From: Limosilactobacillus oris
GTDB taxonomy: Bacteria > Bacillota > Bacilli > Lactobacillales > Lactobacillaceae
Assembly: GCF_025311495.1 (NCBI RefSeq)
Contig: NZ_CP104398.1
Span: 496,001-560,000, forward strand
Reading direction: 5' to 3'
Length of the DNA stretch: 64,000 nt
Of this stretch, positions 23,165-32,332 are shown piece after piece (the stretch's first letter is position 1; the number at the start of each line of letters is the position of its first letter). Both the position numbers and the translations under genes were made by a program. The notes beneath the pieces are model-generated. The model did not search any database. It was not told the origin of the DNA and saw nothing but the letters and a program-made list of their open reading frames with translations.

Positions 23165-23242
23165 AAAAAAGCCCCCAGACAGCTGCAACTGTCCAGGGAC
23201 CAGGGTTGATATAACATTGGCGTGTGGTATCAACCCTTTCAT
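23165..23242 (+). terminator. Hairpins between the Ltp-type gene and integrase
   Basis: A C-rich imperfect hairpin around 23170-23205 is followed by a perfect GGGTTGATA...TATCAACCC stem (23206-23214 with 23228-23236) and a short CTTT run. It ends the repressor-Ltp transcript; the integrase starts 32 bases later from its own leader. Confidence 0.5.
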
Positions 23243-23273
23243 TATATCAAATTTAATAATGGAGGGACAATCT

Positions 23274-24365
23274 ATGGCTAACTACAAAAAGCGTGGTAAT
23301 GGTTGGCAAGCGAGAATTTCATGGTATAGCGGTGATGGCCAGCGCCATAATAAAAGCAAAGCCGGCTTCCCTACCAAGCTACTAGCCAAGCGGTGGGCTA
23401 CTGAGCAGGAAGCTAAACTTAATCAGGGCATAAACATTAGCAAGAAAATCACTCTAGTCGATTACTATGACCAATGGGTTAAGACCTATAAAGAGCCCAA
23501 AGTTGCACCAATCACAATGCACTTATATCAATTGACTGGTAACCGTCTTAAAACATATTTCCCAGGAGTTAAAATTAAAGACATTACCCGAGGCCAATAC
23601 CAGGAATTTATTAACTGGTATGGGAAAGACCATGCCCCACAATCCGTCAAGAAGTTAAACATGGCAGTTCGTGGCTGTGTTCAGTCTGCTATCCTTGACG
23701 ACTATCTAATCAAAGACTTTACCCAAGGAGTCACCCTTACCGCCAACGACAGCAAAAAGGTTAAAGTCGACTACCTGAACTTGGCAGAAATCAAACAGCT
23801 CATTGAAGCAACGCAAGCCGGTATCACTAGACACCGCTACACTAGCCGCTATATGATTCTGACCGCCATTTATACCGGAATGCGGCTATCAGAAATTCAG
23901 GCGTTAACCTGGAAAGACATCGACTTTATTCACCACACGATTAGTATTAATAAATCATGGAACGCAACTGACCGCAGTTTCAAACCTACTAAGAACAAAT
24001 CATCGGTCCGCACTATCAAGATTAACCACAAGCTAATTGCTTTATTGAAACAATTAGCAGTTGGTCGACAAAGCAACCTGGTCTTTATGAATCAGTATGG
24101 GACAGTTCCAACAAGCAATGCTGTCAATAAGACGCTCAGGAGCCTCCTGGAGGCCCTCAATATCCATCGGCGTAACTTTCACTTCCACAGTCTTAGACAT
24201 AGCCACGTGGCGCTCCTGCTGGCTAAGGGCGTAGATATTTATGCGATTAGCAAAAGACTGGGCCACAGTAACACAGCAACTACAAGCCAAATCTATGCCT
24301 ACTTAATTGACGAGTACAAAGACCAAACGGATAATCAAATTGTAACTATCCTGGATAACATTTGA
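23274..24365 (+). CDS. int: Tyrosine-type integrase
   Basis: 363 residues. An N-terminal arm-binding region (KKRGNGWQARISWYSGDGQR) and a central SAM-like core-binding domain precede the catalytic domain. The catalytic domain has TGMRLSEIQALTWKDID (first Arg), HSLRHSHVALLL (His-x-x-Arg) and TSQIYAYL with the nucleophile Tyr. Start at the ATG 23274 with GGAGGG at 23261-23266; the frame's earlier ATG at 23217 lacks a site. It sits at the prophage edge, as expected. Confidence 0.92.
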   Translation: MANYKKRGNGWQARISWYSGDGQRHNKSKAGFPTKLLAKRWATEQEAKLNQGINISKKITLVDYYDQWVKTYKEPKVAPITMHLYQLTGNRLKTYFPGVKIKDITRGQYQEFINWYGKDHAPQSVKKLNMAVRGCVQSAILDDYLIKDFTQGVTLTANDSKKVKVDYLNLAEIKQLIEATQAGITRHRYTSRYMILTAIYTGMRLSEIQALTWKDIDFIHHTISINKSWNATDRSFKPTKNKSSVRTIKINHKLIALLKQLAVGRQSNLVFMNQYGTVPTSNAVNKTLRSLLEALNIHRRNFHFHSLRHSHVALLLAKGVDIYAISKRLGHSNTATTSQIYAYLIDEYKDQTDNQIVTILDNI

Positions 24366-24678
24366 TTTTGGGGTACACTTGGGGTACAAAATGCCGTAAA
24401 CACTTGATATATCAACACCCCTTATGGTCACCCGTTCCATTTAAATGGAATTCTTTAAAATCATGCAAAACAGCCCCAATCCCTTCATCAGCAAGGAGTT
24501 GGGGCTGTTAGTTTATTTTGGAAAATCACTCAAAGCCTTTTCTAGCTCTGGCCTTCGTCATTGGCAATCGACCCGGTCAAGAAAAAGTAAAGAATTAGCC
24601 AAGATTAATTCTAAAATCTTGCGGATAATTATCAGCCTATATAAACTAAAATTAAGATTAGCTTTGAGGTGATTAATT
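24366..24678. other. Prophage right junction region (no gene)
   Basis: 313 bp without a credible gene. The tandem words GGGGTACACTT and GGGGTACAAAA follow the integrase stop, and TTGATATATCAA near 24403 is palindromic; these could be integrase arm or core sites. The attachment core cannot be located, because the other prophage end is outside the window. The 75-aa frame at 24445-24672 has no ribosome site and contains a hairpin. Confidence 0.5.
24469..24509 (+). terminator. Intrinsic-type hairpin near the prophage junction
   Basis: A perfect 11-bp arm pair, AACAGCCCCAA with TTGGGGCTGTT, around a 19-nt loop. It lies just past the integrase; which side of the attachment core it belongs to is not known. 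Confidence 0.55.
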
Positions 24679-24795
24679 ATGTTACCATTCTTTATCATTG
24701 TATTAATCCTAGCTGGAGCGTTGGTTGGTCAAATCCTTTGGGGCAACCAAAGCGAAGAACCAGTTGGTAAACACAGTGCCAAGCGAAAGGCTTAA
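24679..24795 (+). CDS. Small membrane protein, 38 aa
   Basis: MLPFFIIVLILAGALVGQIL... one N-terminal membrane span, then a charged tail ending SAKRKA. GAGGTG lies 10 bases before the ATG. It is followed by a strong bidirectional terminator. Function unknown. It is the first plausible host gene after the prophage. Confidence 0.55.
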   Translation: MLPFFIIVLILAGALVGQILWGNQSEEPVGKHSAKRKA

Positions 24796-24811
24796 TCTTT
24801 TTTCGTTCAAC

Positions 24812-24856
24812 AAAAGGCCGCCGCGATTCATCGTATTGATGAACCGCGGCGGCCTT
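24812..24856. terminator. Bidirectional intrinsic terminator
   Basis: AAAGGCCGCCGCG pairs with CGCGGCGGCCTTT around a loop at 24825-24842, with T-rich ends on both strands. It separates the 38-aa gene from the convergent three-gene operon. Confidence 0.8.
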
Positions 24857-24860
24857 TCTT

Positions 24861-25406
24861 TTATTGCTGGTCAAATTGTTGGTTAGCCGTCGTGACCATT
24901 TGCTGGTAAGCACTGGTAATTTCAGCGGGACTAATCTCAAAGTCAACTATCCCAAGCTTCAACAACAAGTGCCAAGCGTGACGAAGATCCTCCTGGTGGC
25001 GGCTGACATAGGCACCATTCAGTAAATTCTTAATCGCCAAATATTCGCGATTAAGGTCTGCTAACTGGTCTTTTTTGTCAGCACCGCTAATCCGTTGCCA
25101 CTGTTCAGCACTCAGGACAATCAGGTGCGTCCATTGCCGTTTTGCACTAAACAGCAAGAACAAGGCCACCACCTTTACATATTGCGCCACTAACTGCTGG
25201 TGGTTTGCTGGCTGATTCACGTGCAGAACATCGGCCCAACCAGCCAGACTTGCAAAGCGGCTCAGCTGGACATCCAGCTGGAGATAAATAGTCTGCTGCC
25301 GCGTTTCAGGACCAATCAGCAATTCATAGGCATCATCGGCCGCCAGCTCGAGGTCGATTGCCTCGTGCAACAGCTTGGTAATGTCTAACTGCTCATTTGC
25401 GGTCAC
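24861..25406 (-). CDS. Unknown protein C of the three-gene operon, 181 aa
   Basis: MTANEQLDITKLLHEAIDLE... mostly helical, acidic at the start. No family is recognised and no catalytic pattern is seen. The ATG at 25406 overlaps the preceding gene's end, so the three genes (24861-27298) are translated together. It is last in the operon and ends just before the terminator at 24812-24856. Confidence 0.6.
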   Translation of the reverse strand: MTANEQLDITKLLHEAIDLELAADDAYELLIGPETRQQTIYLQLDVQLSRFASLAGWADVLHVNQPANHQQLVAQYVKVVALFLLFSAKRQWTHLIVLSAEQWQRISGADKKDQLADLNREYLAIKNLLNGAYVSRHQEDLRHAWHLLLKLGIVDFEISPAEITSAYQQMVTTANQQFDQQ

Positions 25407-26415
25407 CTAGTTCACCCTCCTCTCGTTCTGCTTGCTCACTATCCGGTTGAAATACCTCGGTTGGCTTTTCAAAGGATTCCTCTTCATCCGCTGGCGCCAC
25501 TACCAGCTTATCGGACCGGACCGCCAATTCAGCCCGGTTATTCAAATACCACTGCCGAATCAAGTTATAGTGCAGCAAGGTATCAAAGAACGAAACCCGG
25601 GAGTCAGGATCTTTAACCGCAAAGAACCACTGCTGACTGTAATCGTCCGGATCAAAGGCAATGTCTAATTTAATTCCCTGGTCCAGCATCAACTCTGCCC
25701 CATTGTTACGCGGCAAGTTCATCAGCATATAATCATTTTCTGCCGTAGCCACGAACAGGCGGTCAATCACCGTTAAGTCAAGGTCTGACCGTGCAAGGGC
25801 AAAGCGTTCCGTATTATCAGTATTAAGGATTCCCAAATTAATGGTAAAGTCAAGGTCCGTCGCTAACTCCTGTGCAAAGGCAATCAGTGGTTTTACAGCA
25901 TCCCGCAGTTCTAAATCCGTATGCTTCTTGAGAGCCCGAACGATGAAGTAGTTTACCAGGGCCTGATTATTGAACTGGAAAAAGCGGTTCGCCAAATCAA
26001 GGTAAAAGAGCGGTTCTTGTTCCCCCTGCTCTGTAAAGGCCGCTTCCCCATCTTCACCAAGCTGGAACTTAAAGCTATCACTATCAGCAATCGGTTCGAT
26101 CCGCGCGATAAATTGGTGCCGTGAATTTTCGGAAATCTGGATTGCATCGATACCATGCTTTTCCAGCAGGCGTCCCATAAAAATAAGATAGTAATCGACT
26201 GCTTGGTAGTGCTGTGGAAAATCAACAAAGGCGTTCTGCAAGTCCAGTTCGGCCAACTGGGTCGTCGCCGCCAACATCTCCTGAGCATCATCGGTTTCCG
26301 CTAACTGGTCTAACAACTCGACATAGTGCCGACCAAGTTTAAGGACGTCCTTAAAAGAGGCGGAGAGAGCAGTCAACCGGGCCTGTGGTGAGCTAATCAT
26401 CTTATTATTGTTCAT
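25393..26415 (-). CDS. Unknown protein B of the three-gene operon, 340 aa
   Basis: Starts MNNNKMISSPQARLTAL and is rich in Asp, Glu and Leu. Regions such as LDLTVIDRLFVATAENDYML suggest an alpha/beta fold. The C-terminus is low-complexity acidic (ADEEESFEKPTEV). The family is not recognised. The start at 26415 is preceded by AGGTGAGTG and overlaps gene A's stop. Confidence 0.6.
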   Translation of the reverse strand: MNNNKMISSPQARLTALSASFKDVLKLGRHYVELLDQLAETDDAQEMLAATTQLAELDLQNAFVDFPQHYQAVDYYLIFMGRLLEKHGIDAIQISENSRHQFIARIEPIADSDSFKFQLGEDGEAAFTEQGEQEPLFYLDLANRFFQFNNQALVNYFIVRALKKHTDLELRDAVKPLIAFAQELATDLDFTINLGILNTDNTERFALARSDLDLTVIDRLFVATAENDYMLMNLPRNNGAELMLDQGIKLDIAFDPDDYSQQWFFAVKDPDSRVSFFDTLLHYNLIRQWYLNNRAELAVRSDKLVVAPADEEESFEKPTEVFQPDSEQAEREEGELGDRK

Positions 26416-27298
26416 CTTCACTCACCTGCTTTTCTTCGTGACGGTCACCGTCAAGGCTTGCCAAGTAATTGGCATAAAGGTTGCGGTTTGCCAACTCAAA
26501 GTCCTCGAAACTGCCAAAAGTATCCATAATACTCTTCTGTTCATAGCTCAGAATCGTGTTTTCCTTAGATAAGGAAAGGACTACCTGCTCGTTTTCCTTA
26601 ATCGTCTTGTTAGCAGTCCGGGCTTCCTGTTCTTCATCCTCGATTTTCTGCAACTGGTCGACTAATTCCTGACGGTTTTCCTTATTCTTACTGGATTCAA
26701 AAATCCCCGAGCGCGAGTTAATGTCCTCCAGCTGCTGTTCGACCTGCTGACGACGGTCTTCGCGTTCTCGTTGATGGTCAATTAAATCCTGTAAATGGTC
26801 ATTCTGCTTTGAAATCTCCGCAATCCGGTCACTGTTGAAACGCTTGTTTTCTCGCGCCAATTCAAAAGACTGGCGTAGCTTTTCGTACTCGGTCGGGTCA
26901 AAGGAGAAGCGGACGTTCAAGACATCCAATTCACCAAACTGCCGCCGGTCCCACCAGTTACCAAAGTAAATCCGGTAGTGGCCGGTCTGGTACTCTTCGT
27001 AATAGAAAAACGGGTACGCCTGTCCTAGGTACTTGATCAGCTTTTCGCTTAGATAATTGCTCAGCTGGTCAGCCAGGTCATCGACTAAGCTCATGACTCC
27101 CTGGTCGTTAGGCTGTTGTTCCCGGTGTTCAATTTCCTTTGCGTACCGTTGGTTATCCAACAATTGGTAAATTTGCCGGTCCTGATGAGCCGCGATGGCT
27201 TCGTTTAACTCTTGTAAGTACTTAATCTTAATCGCCACTTGGCGTTCGATCAAGCTCCCGATCTCCACTGCTCTGTTTCCGTGTTCTTCATTCGCCAT
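26405..27298 (-). CDS. Unknown coiled-coil protein A of the three-gene operon, 297 aa
   Basis: An N-terminal ~150 residues with AYPFFYYEEYQTGHYRIYFG and NWWDRRQFGELDVL precede a long coiled coil (about 150-260) of Gln/Glu/Arg heptads, which makes automated tools call such proteins SbcC-like. No Walker or nuclease motif is visible. As first gene of the operon it reads away from the IS30 element at 27404, which lies about 106 bp upstream of its start. Confidence 0.6.
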   Translation of the reverse strand: MANEEHGNRAVEIGSLIERQVAIKIKYLQELNEAIAAHQDRQIYQLLDNQRYAKEIEHREQQPNDQGVMSLVDDLADQLSNYLSEKLIKYLGQAYPFFYYEEYQTGHYRIYFGNWWDRRQFGELDVLNVRFSFDPTEYEKLRQSFELARENKRFNSDRIAEISKQNDHLQDLIDHQREREDRRQQVEQQLEDINSRSGIFESSKNKENRQELVDQLQKIEDEEQEARTANKTIKENEQVVLSLSKENTILSYEQKSIMDTFGSFEDFELANRNLYANYLASLDGDRHEEKQVSEDEQ

Positions 27299-27403
27299 AA
27301 AGCACTAACTCCTTGTCTACATAACTAATTTAATAGTAGCCGAAAGTAATTCCAAACGATTAAATTTTCTTCATTTTTATCAAAAACTTTATAATTCCCG
27401 AAA

Positions 27404-28467
27404 TGTCAATTTAAATTAGAAAAATGTTGAAAGCTGTTCATCTGTGACGTGACTTAGGAATACTTCAAGTGGTGTGCGGTAGTGAAGTGACTTCCGTGGA
27501 ATAGTATTTCGTTTGTGCATCAGCTGGGTGATTAGTTCATCTGGTAAATTACGGAAGTCTAATCGTTTACTGAGACCGTCACGACGTAAGATACCATTAT
27601 TGTTTTCATTCAGGCCGCGTTGATTGGGCGCTCCAACCTCCGCAAAATAAGTATGAAGGTCATGTTTATTGGCAATCTCACGCCAGCCCGCGAATTCCTT
27701 ACCATTATCAAAGGTAATCGACTTAACGAAATGACGAGGCATTTTAGAAAGCCATTTATCCAAGTGATAGTTAACTGCTTCATCAGTTTTACGATGAACG
27801 TTAAGCACAATCATCACCTTAGATTGACGTTCCACCAAGGTCATGACCGCACCACGATGAGCTTTTCCTTGAACAGTATCAGCTTCAAAGTGACCAAACT
27901 CGTGTTGGTAGTGAGGAAAATCATGGTATCGCTGGTAAATACTCCGACCGAGATGCCCCGCCTTACCACGTCGTTCGACATAGCCATTGGGGTGTCGCTT
28001 GCCTTTCATCGGTAATTGCTGGACGGCAAAATTGTACTGTCCACGAGCAAACATCCGATAAAGTGTCCGCATACTACAGCTAATTGTCCGTTCTGCTCGA
28101 CCAATGATCGTATCAGGTGTCCAGCCCGCTTTAACCTGCTCATTGATGTAGCTGATCTCATCCTTGGCTAGCTAAGCCTGCTTACGACCACAACGCTGCT
28201 TATTCCGCTGGTAAGCCTTAAGATACTGTGCAATGGTCTTACCGCTATCAAGAAATCGATAGACTCGGTAAATAGTTTCTTGGCTTCGTTTAAGCAGTTT
28301 AGCAGCTTGATAAGCCTTCGTACCTTGGTGCCAAAAATTAGCTATGAGGGTTAGTTCACGTGTGGTAAGATGTTTATAAGTCATTTGTGATGTTCCTTTA
28401 CTTTTGTTTGTGGTTATTCAAAAGTCTATCACAAATGGCTTTTTTATTTTTCTAACTTAATTTTACA
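27404..28467 (-). mobile_element. IS30-family insertion sequence
   Basis: About 1,064 bp with imperfect 22-bp terminal inverted repeats: left 27404-27425 (TGTCAATTTAAATTAG...) and right 28446-28467, 19 of 22 bases identical. It carries one IS30-type transposase gene (broken). It lies between the three-gene operon and a small gene. Confidence 0.85.
27416..28384 (-). pseudogene. IS30-family transposase with in-frame TAG
   Basis: The frame is continuous from the ATG at 28384 (MTYKHLTTRELTLIANFWHQ) to 27416 (322 codons), except for one TAG at 28172-28174 after ...RCGRKQA. The second half carries the DDE domain (FGHFEADTVQG, KSITFDNGKEFAGW, NENNNGILRRDGL). There is no frameshift; a single base change from a sense codon such as GAG would explain the stop. 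It is probably inactive unless read through. Confidence 0.85.
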
Positions 28468-28576
28468 AACGGCGATTAGTTAACAAAACGTAAACCTAAA
28501 ACCATTTTCACATATTTTACCCGTTTTTCAATAGGCGACCACGAAATCTTGGATGCAAGGCGCCCTTCCTGCCAAT

Positions 28577-28604
28577 TTGCTTTTATTAAGAACTGAACTA
28601 TAAT
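28577..28604 (+). promoter_or_regulatory. Promoter for the 41-aa gene
   Basis: TTGCTT (28577-28582), a 16-base spacer and TATAAT (28599-28604). A small GCGGG...CCCGC hairpin (28612-28627) lies in the leader before the gene at 28665. Confidence 0.6.
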
Positions 28605-28664
28605 TGAATAAGCGGGTATTATCCCGCACTTGATGGAGCGTTTCGAAAAGAGGCGAAGTTAACT

Positions 28665-28790
28665 ATGGCATTAAGTAAGCAAGAACGTAAGGAAATGGCA
28701 CGGAAGGCCATGGAAAAGCGTGGCAACAAGAAGCCTAATGGCTCTGGTTTTGCAAAACTTGACGAAGAAGCCAAGAAACTGAGTGACTAA
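28665..28790 (+). CDS. Small charged conserved-type protein, 41 aa
   Basis: MALSKQERKEMARKAMEKRG..., very basic N-terminus then an acidic end (DEEAKKLSD). GAGGCG precedes the ATG; it has its own promoter and terminator (28813-28850). Function unknown. The composition suggests a nucleic-acid- or ribosome-associated peptide, but this is only a guess. Confidence 0.55.
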   Translation: MALSKQERKEMARKAMEKRGNKKPNGSGFAKLDEEAKKLSD

Positions 28791-28812
28791 GCTTTTTGAA
28801 GCAATCCTAGAT

Positions 28813-28850
28813 AAAACGACTGGCAAGGTTAGTTTGTCAGTCGTTTTTCT
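28813..28850 (+). terminator. Intrinsic terminator
   Basis: AAACGACTG and TCAGTCGTTT form the stem, followed by a T run. It ends the 41-aa gene's transcript. Confidence 0.7.
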
Positions 28851-28865
28851 GTTTTAAAAACAAAA

Positions 28866-29033
28866 AGAGGCTGGAAATTAACTCAACCTCTTTAATATCT
28901 TAAAGTTAGTAATGCTTCAGCGTAGTAGCTGGCTGGCAGTTCAAACGCTGATAAATCAGCATTTGACCAACCTAGCCATCCTTGCGGAGGTGGTACGACG
29001 AACTAGACAAGCTAGTTCTGTCCCACTCTCTTT
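28866..29033 (-). repeat. Intergenic repeat, copy 1
   Basis: Downstream of gltX. It shares with 42464-42655 the blocks GAGGCTGG...ACTCAACCTC, CAGCG-AGTAGCTGGCTGGC, the hairpin AAACGCTGATAAATCAGC and the end ...CACTCTCTT. On the minus strand the copy-1 hairpin keeps pairing through a G-U where copy 2 has G-C, so the RNA sense is probably the minus strand. It may serve as the 3' end of the gltX transcript. Confidence 0.7.
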
Positions 29034-29044
29034 ATATTTATAGC

Positions 29045-30550
29045 TTAGGCTTCAACCGCCGCAATCATCCGGTCGAGCAATTCGACATCGGTCTTGCGGG
29101 AGTATATATCCATAATCTCATAAATCTGCGGAGCAGAAGTGGACCCGGTAAAGGCCAGGTTCAGTGGGAAGTACAGGTTCCGGCCCTTAACACCGGTTTC
29201 CTTACCAACTTCCTTGATAGCCTGGCTGTAATCCAAGTCGTCACCACCATTGACCAGCTTATCCTTCAGGCCGTTCAGTACGGCTAAAACGTCTTCCTTG
29301 GCGAAGTCTTCATTATCAACGATTTGGTCGTAGTTGAAGTGTTCGTCCAGGACATTGTAGTAACTCCAGGCGTATTCAATGACTTCGAGGAGCTTGTTAA
29401 CGTCGCGCTGGTGAACATGAATGGTCTTCTTGAGCAATTCCCGGAGTTCGTCTTCAGGAATTGATTGCAAGCGTTGTGCTTCTTCGGTTTCGCCTTCCTT
29501 AACCAGTTCCATCGTCCGGTCTGCCAGCTCGTCGACGTCCATCTGCTTGATGTATTGGGCGTTCATCCAGTCCAGCTTCTTTTGGTCAAAGTATGCTGGA
29601 GCCTTGGACATCCGCTCCGGATCATAAACCTTGATCAATTCATCCTTAGAGTAGATTTCCCGTTCGCCCTTTGGTGACCAGCCCAAGAAAGCAATGAAGT
29701 TAAAGATGGCTTCTGGCAGGTAACCGTGCTTCTTGTATTCGTTGATGAACTGTAAGGTATCCTTGTCCCGCTTACTGAGCTTCTTCCGTGTCTTAGGGTT
29801 GAAGATCAATGGGATGTGGCAGAAGACTGGGTGTTCCCAACCCAGTGCTTCGTAAATCGCCATCTGCTTTGGCGTGTTGGAGATGTGGTCAGCACCACGT
29901 AAGACATGGGTAATGTCCATCGTGTGGTCGTCAACAACTACGGCAAAGTTGTAGGTTGGCATCCCATCACTCTTTTCAATGATGAAGTCTCCACCAAGGT
30001 TGTCAGAGTTGAAGGAAACGTGACCCCGGGCGATGTCGTCCCATTGGTATTCGTGGTCCTTTGGGAAGTGGAAGCGGATTGTCGGCTTCAAGCCCTTCGC
30101 TTCGGCTGCCTTTTGTTCCTCTTCACTCCGGCCGTACCAGCGGCCATCATAGTGCGGCGCTTCCTTGTTAGCCCGTTGCCGTTCACGCATTTCCTGAAGT
30201 TCTTCTTCAGTCGTGTAGTCCTTGTAGGCAATCCCCTTGTCCAGCAATTCCTGGATGTACTTGTGGTAAATTCCCTGGGCGTTCCGTTCACTTTGCCGGT
30301 ATGGAGCATACTTTGGATTAGGCTTGTTTGGGCCCTCATCCCAGTCGATACCTAGCCAGTGCAGGTTTTCCCGCTGGCTGTCTTCACCAGACTGGACGTT
30401 CCGCTTAGTATCCGTATCTTCAATCCGCAGAACCATCGTTCCGTTAAAGTGACGTGCAAATAAGTAGTTAAATAATGCTGATTGGGCATTTCCAATATGC
30501 AGGAAGCCTGTTGGACTAGGTGCATACCGAACTCTGACCTTTTGATCCAT
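29045..30550 (-). CDS. gltX: Glutamyl-tRNA synthetase
   Basis: 501 residues. Class I enzyme charging tRNA-Glu; in lactobacilli it is normally non-discriminating and also charges tRNA-Gln for amidation. Motif HIGN lies in [20 protein letters not shown], and the KMSKS equivalent is KKLSKRD near residue 255. The C-terminal helical anticodon-binding domain is present. Length is normal. A promoter TTGACA-16-TAAAAT lies about 63 bp upstream. Confidence 0.97.
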   Translation of the reverse strand: MDQKVRVRYAPSPTGFLHIGNAQSALFNYLFARHFNGTMVLRIEDTDTKRNVQSGEDSQRENLHWLGIDWDEGPNKPNPKYAPYRQSERNAQGIYHKYIQELLDKGIAYKDYTTEEELQEMRERQRANKEAPHYDGRWYGRSEEEQKAAEAKGLKPTIRFHFPKDHEYQWDDIARGHVSFNSDNLGGDFIIEKSDGMPTYNFAVVVDDHTMDITHVLRGADHISNTPKQMAIYEALGWEHPVFCHIPLIFNPKTRKKLSKRDKDTLQFINEYKKHGYLPEAIFNFIAFLGWSPKGEREIYSKDELIKVYDPERMSKAPAYFDQKKLDWMNAQYIKQMDVDELADRTMELVKEGETEEAQRLQSIPEDELRELLKKTIHVHQRDVNKLLEVIEYAWSYYNVLDEHFNYDQIVDNEDFAKEDVLAVLNGLKDKLVNGGDDLDYSQAIKEVGKETGVKGRNLYFPLNLAFTGSTSAPQIYEIMDIYSRKTDVELLDRMIAAVEA

Positions 30551-30612
30551 TATTTCGATTCTCCTTTAGTAACTTGTTAGCAGCCATCATGACTGCCGGT
30601 GCAACAAATATA

Positions 30613-30640
30613 ATTTTATCTGAATGTCCTAATTTGTCAA
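30613..30640 (-). promoter_or_regulatory. gltX promoter
   Basis: Minus-strand TTGACA at 30635-30640, a 16-base spacer and TAAAAT at 30613-30618; the ATG of gltX is 63 bases downstream. A run of nine C lies upstream at 30664-30672. Confidence 0.7.
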
Positions 30641-30730
30641 TGCAAGAGCCAGCTGAACCGCATCCCCCCCCCGGATATTCATTCCCGGTCGCTGACTCCA
30701 TCACCGCCCGTCTGAGTGGAAAACCACCAA

Positions 30731-30772
30731 CTTAAAAAGAGGCTGACACTTCAGCCGAAGTCCCAACCTCCT
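30731..30772 (-). terminator. glnA terminator
   Basis: Minus-strand GAGGTTGGGACTTC pairs imperfectly with GAAGTGTCAGCCTC around GGCT and ends in TTTTT. Confidence 0.65.
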
Positions 30773-30777
30773 TAATA

Positions 30778-32121
30778 TTAGTACTTTTCCATGTAACGTT
30801 GCCGTTCCCAATCAGAAACGTGCTGGCGGTAGGCATCGTATTCGCGGGTCTTAGCTTCCATAAAGCTGTGGTAGATGTGGTCACCCATCGAACCCTTGAC
30901 AACTTCATCCTTAGCCAGCGACTTCAGGGCATTGTGCAAGGTGTCTGGCAGGTTGCGCACATCCTTTTCCACCCGTTCCTTACTGGTCATCTGGTAGATG
31001 TTTTCATCGACTTCGTGAATGGCTGGCAGTTCGTTCCGCAAGCCATCCAGCCCGGCTTCCAGCACGGCCGCAATTGCCAGGTAAGGGTTGGCAGACGGAT
31101 CAGCAGAACGCAATTCTACCCGCGTTCCCATTCCCCGGTCACTTGGGATCCGAATCAGTGGTGACCGGTTCGAAGTGGACCAGGCAACGTATACCGGTGC
31201 TTCAAAGCCTGGAACCAACCGCTTGTAGGAGTTGACGATTGGGTTGCAGACAGCGGTGTAGGCCCGGGCGTGCTTCATTAACCCGCCGAGGAAGTGGTAG
31301 GCCGTTTGGGATAACTGCCGTTCATCCTCCGGATCAAAGAAGGCGTTGTCACCGTTTTGCGTGAAGAGGGACATGTTGAGGTGCATCCCCGAACCGTTGA
31401 TTCCAGAAAGTGGCTTCGGCATGAAGGTCGCGTGCAGGCCATACTTCTTAGCAATCGTCTTTACAATCAGCTTAAAGGTCTGGATGTTGTCGGCAGCTTC
31501 GAGGGCATCGGAATACTTGAAGTCCACCTCATGCTGTCCGGGAGCAACTTCGTGGTGGGCCGCTTCCACATCAAAGCCCATCTTTTCCAGTGCTATAACG
31601 ATATCCCGACGGCAGTCTTCACCCCGGTCAGCCGGTTCCATATCAAAGTAGTTTTCCTGGTCGTTAACCGTCTGCGTAGGGTTTCCCTGCTCATCAGTCT
31701 TGAAAAGGAAGAATTCGGGTTCCGGTCCAATGTTGAAGTCCTTGAAGCCCATCTTTTGCATATCTTTAAGAACCCGCTTCAAGTTATTCCGGGGATCACC
31801 AGCAAACGGTTCACCATCAACCGTCTGCACACTGCAGATTACCCGGGCAACCTTCCCGTGCTCAGCCCCCCATGGGAAGACCAGCCAAGTTGACATATCT
31901 GGGTACAGGTACATATCACTTTCTTCAATCCGGACAAAGCCGTCAATTGAAGAACCGTCAAACATAATTTTATTATCCATCAACTTGTCAAGCTGACTGA
32001 CCGGTAAGTCAACGCTCTTAATCGTCCCCAGCATATCGGTAAACATTACCCGCAAGAAGCGAATGTTTTCGTCCTTGACCATCTTGCGAACTTCATCTTT
32101 TGATAATTCACGCTTTGCCAT
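30778..32121 (-). CDS. glnA: Glutamine synthetase type I
   Basis: 447 residues. It makes glutamine from glutamate, ammonia and ATP, the main nitrogen-assimilation step. Conserved blocks: [14 protein letters not shown] near 30, [10 protein letters not shown] near 55, [19 protein letters not shown] near 200, [12 protein letters not shown] near 245 and the substrate loop NRSPLIRIP near 320. Start at 32121 ([11 protein letters not shown]); the frame's earlier ATG at 32130 is less consistent with family length. No glnR gene lies next to it. It has a leader of about 126 nt. Confidence 0.96.
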   Translation of the reverse strand: MAKRELSKDEVRKMVKDENIRFLRVMFTDMLGTIKSVDLPVSQLDKLMDNKIMFDGSSIDGFVRIEESDMYLYPDMSTWLVFPWGAEHGKVARVICSVQTVDGEPFAGDPRNNLKRVLKDMQKMGFKDFNIGPEPEFFLFKTDEQGNPTQTVNDQENYFDMEPADRGEDCRRDIVIALEKMGFDVEAAHHEVAPGQHEVDFKYSDALEAADNIQTFKLIVKTIAKKYGLHATFMPKPLSGINGSGMHLNMSLFTQNGDNAFFDPEDERQLSQTAYHFLGGLMKHARAYTAVCNPIVNSYKRLVPGFEAPVYVAWSTSNRSPLIRIPSDRGMGTRVELRSADPSANPYLAIAAVLEAGLDGLRNELPAIHEVDENIYQMTSKERVEKDVRNLPDTLHNALKSLAKDEVVKGSMGDHIYHSFMEAKTREYDAYRQHVSDWERQRYMEKY

Positions 32122-32247
32122 ATCTTCCATTCCCTTTCAATCAATCTATGCTCTCTGCCATTCTTAACAATCTGAAGTCAGAGCTGGTTAGTGCGGTTCC
32201 CCCTAACGGATCTTCGCGAATAATTATAAGCAGCTCCACTTCAATAC
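32122..32247 (-). promoter_or_regulatory. Structured glnA leader
   Basis: About 126 nt between the predicted start site and the ATG. It contains GTTAG...CTAAC and CTCTG...CAGAG hairpins. No T-box, terminator or known riboswitch pattern was recognised, and no clear GlnR box (TGTNA-N7-TNACA) was seen. Confidence 0.4.
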
Positions 32248-32253
32248 GGTTAT

Positions 32254-32282
32254 TAGAATAACAACCCCAACCGGGCAAGTCA
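32254..32282 (-). promoter_or_regulatory. glnA promoter
   Basis: Minus-strand TTGACT at 32277-32282, a 17-base spacer and TATTCT at 32254-32259. Confidence 0.65.
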
Positions 32283-32332
32283 ATTTAATTCCAGAACTTT
32301 TAGCCAATTATAATCAAATTTGTTCGTCAGCT

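Noticed and set aside
24366-24470. Exact attR core
   Set aside because: The left end of the prophage is outside the window, so no duplicated core can be recognised.
24445-24672. 75-aa plus-strand frame after the integrase
   Set aside because: No ribosome site, no recognisable protein and a strong hairpin inside it; more likely junction DNA.
27416-28384. Two separate transposase genes (OrfA/OrfB)
   Set aside because: Both halves are in the same frame and joined by a single TAG; IS30 elements have one gene, so it is one broken gene.
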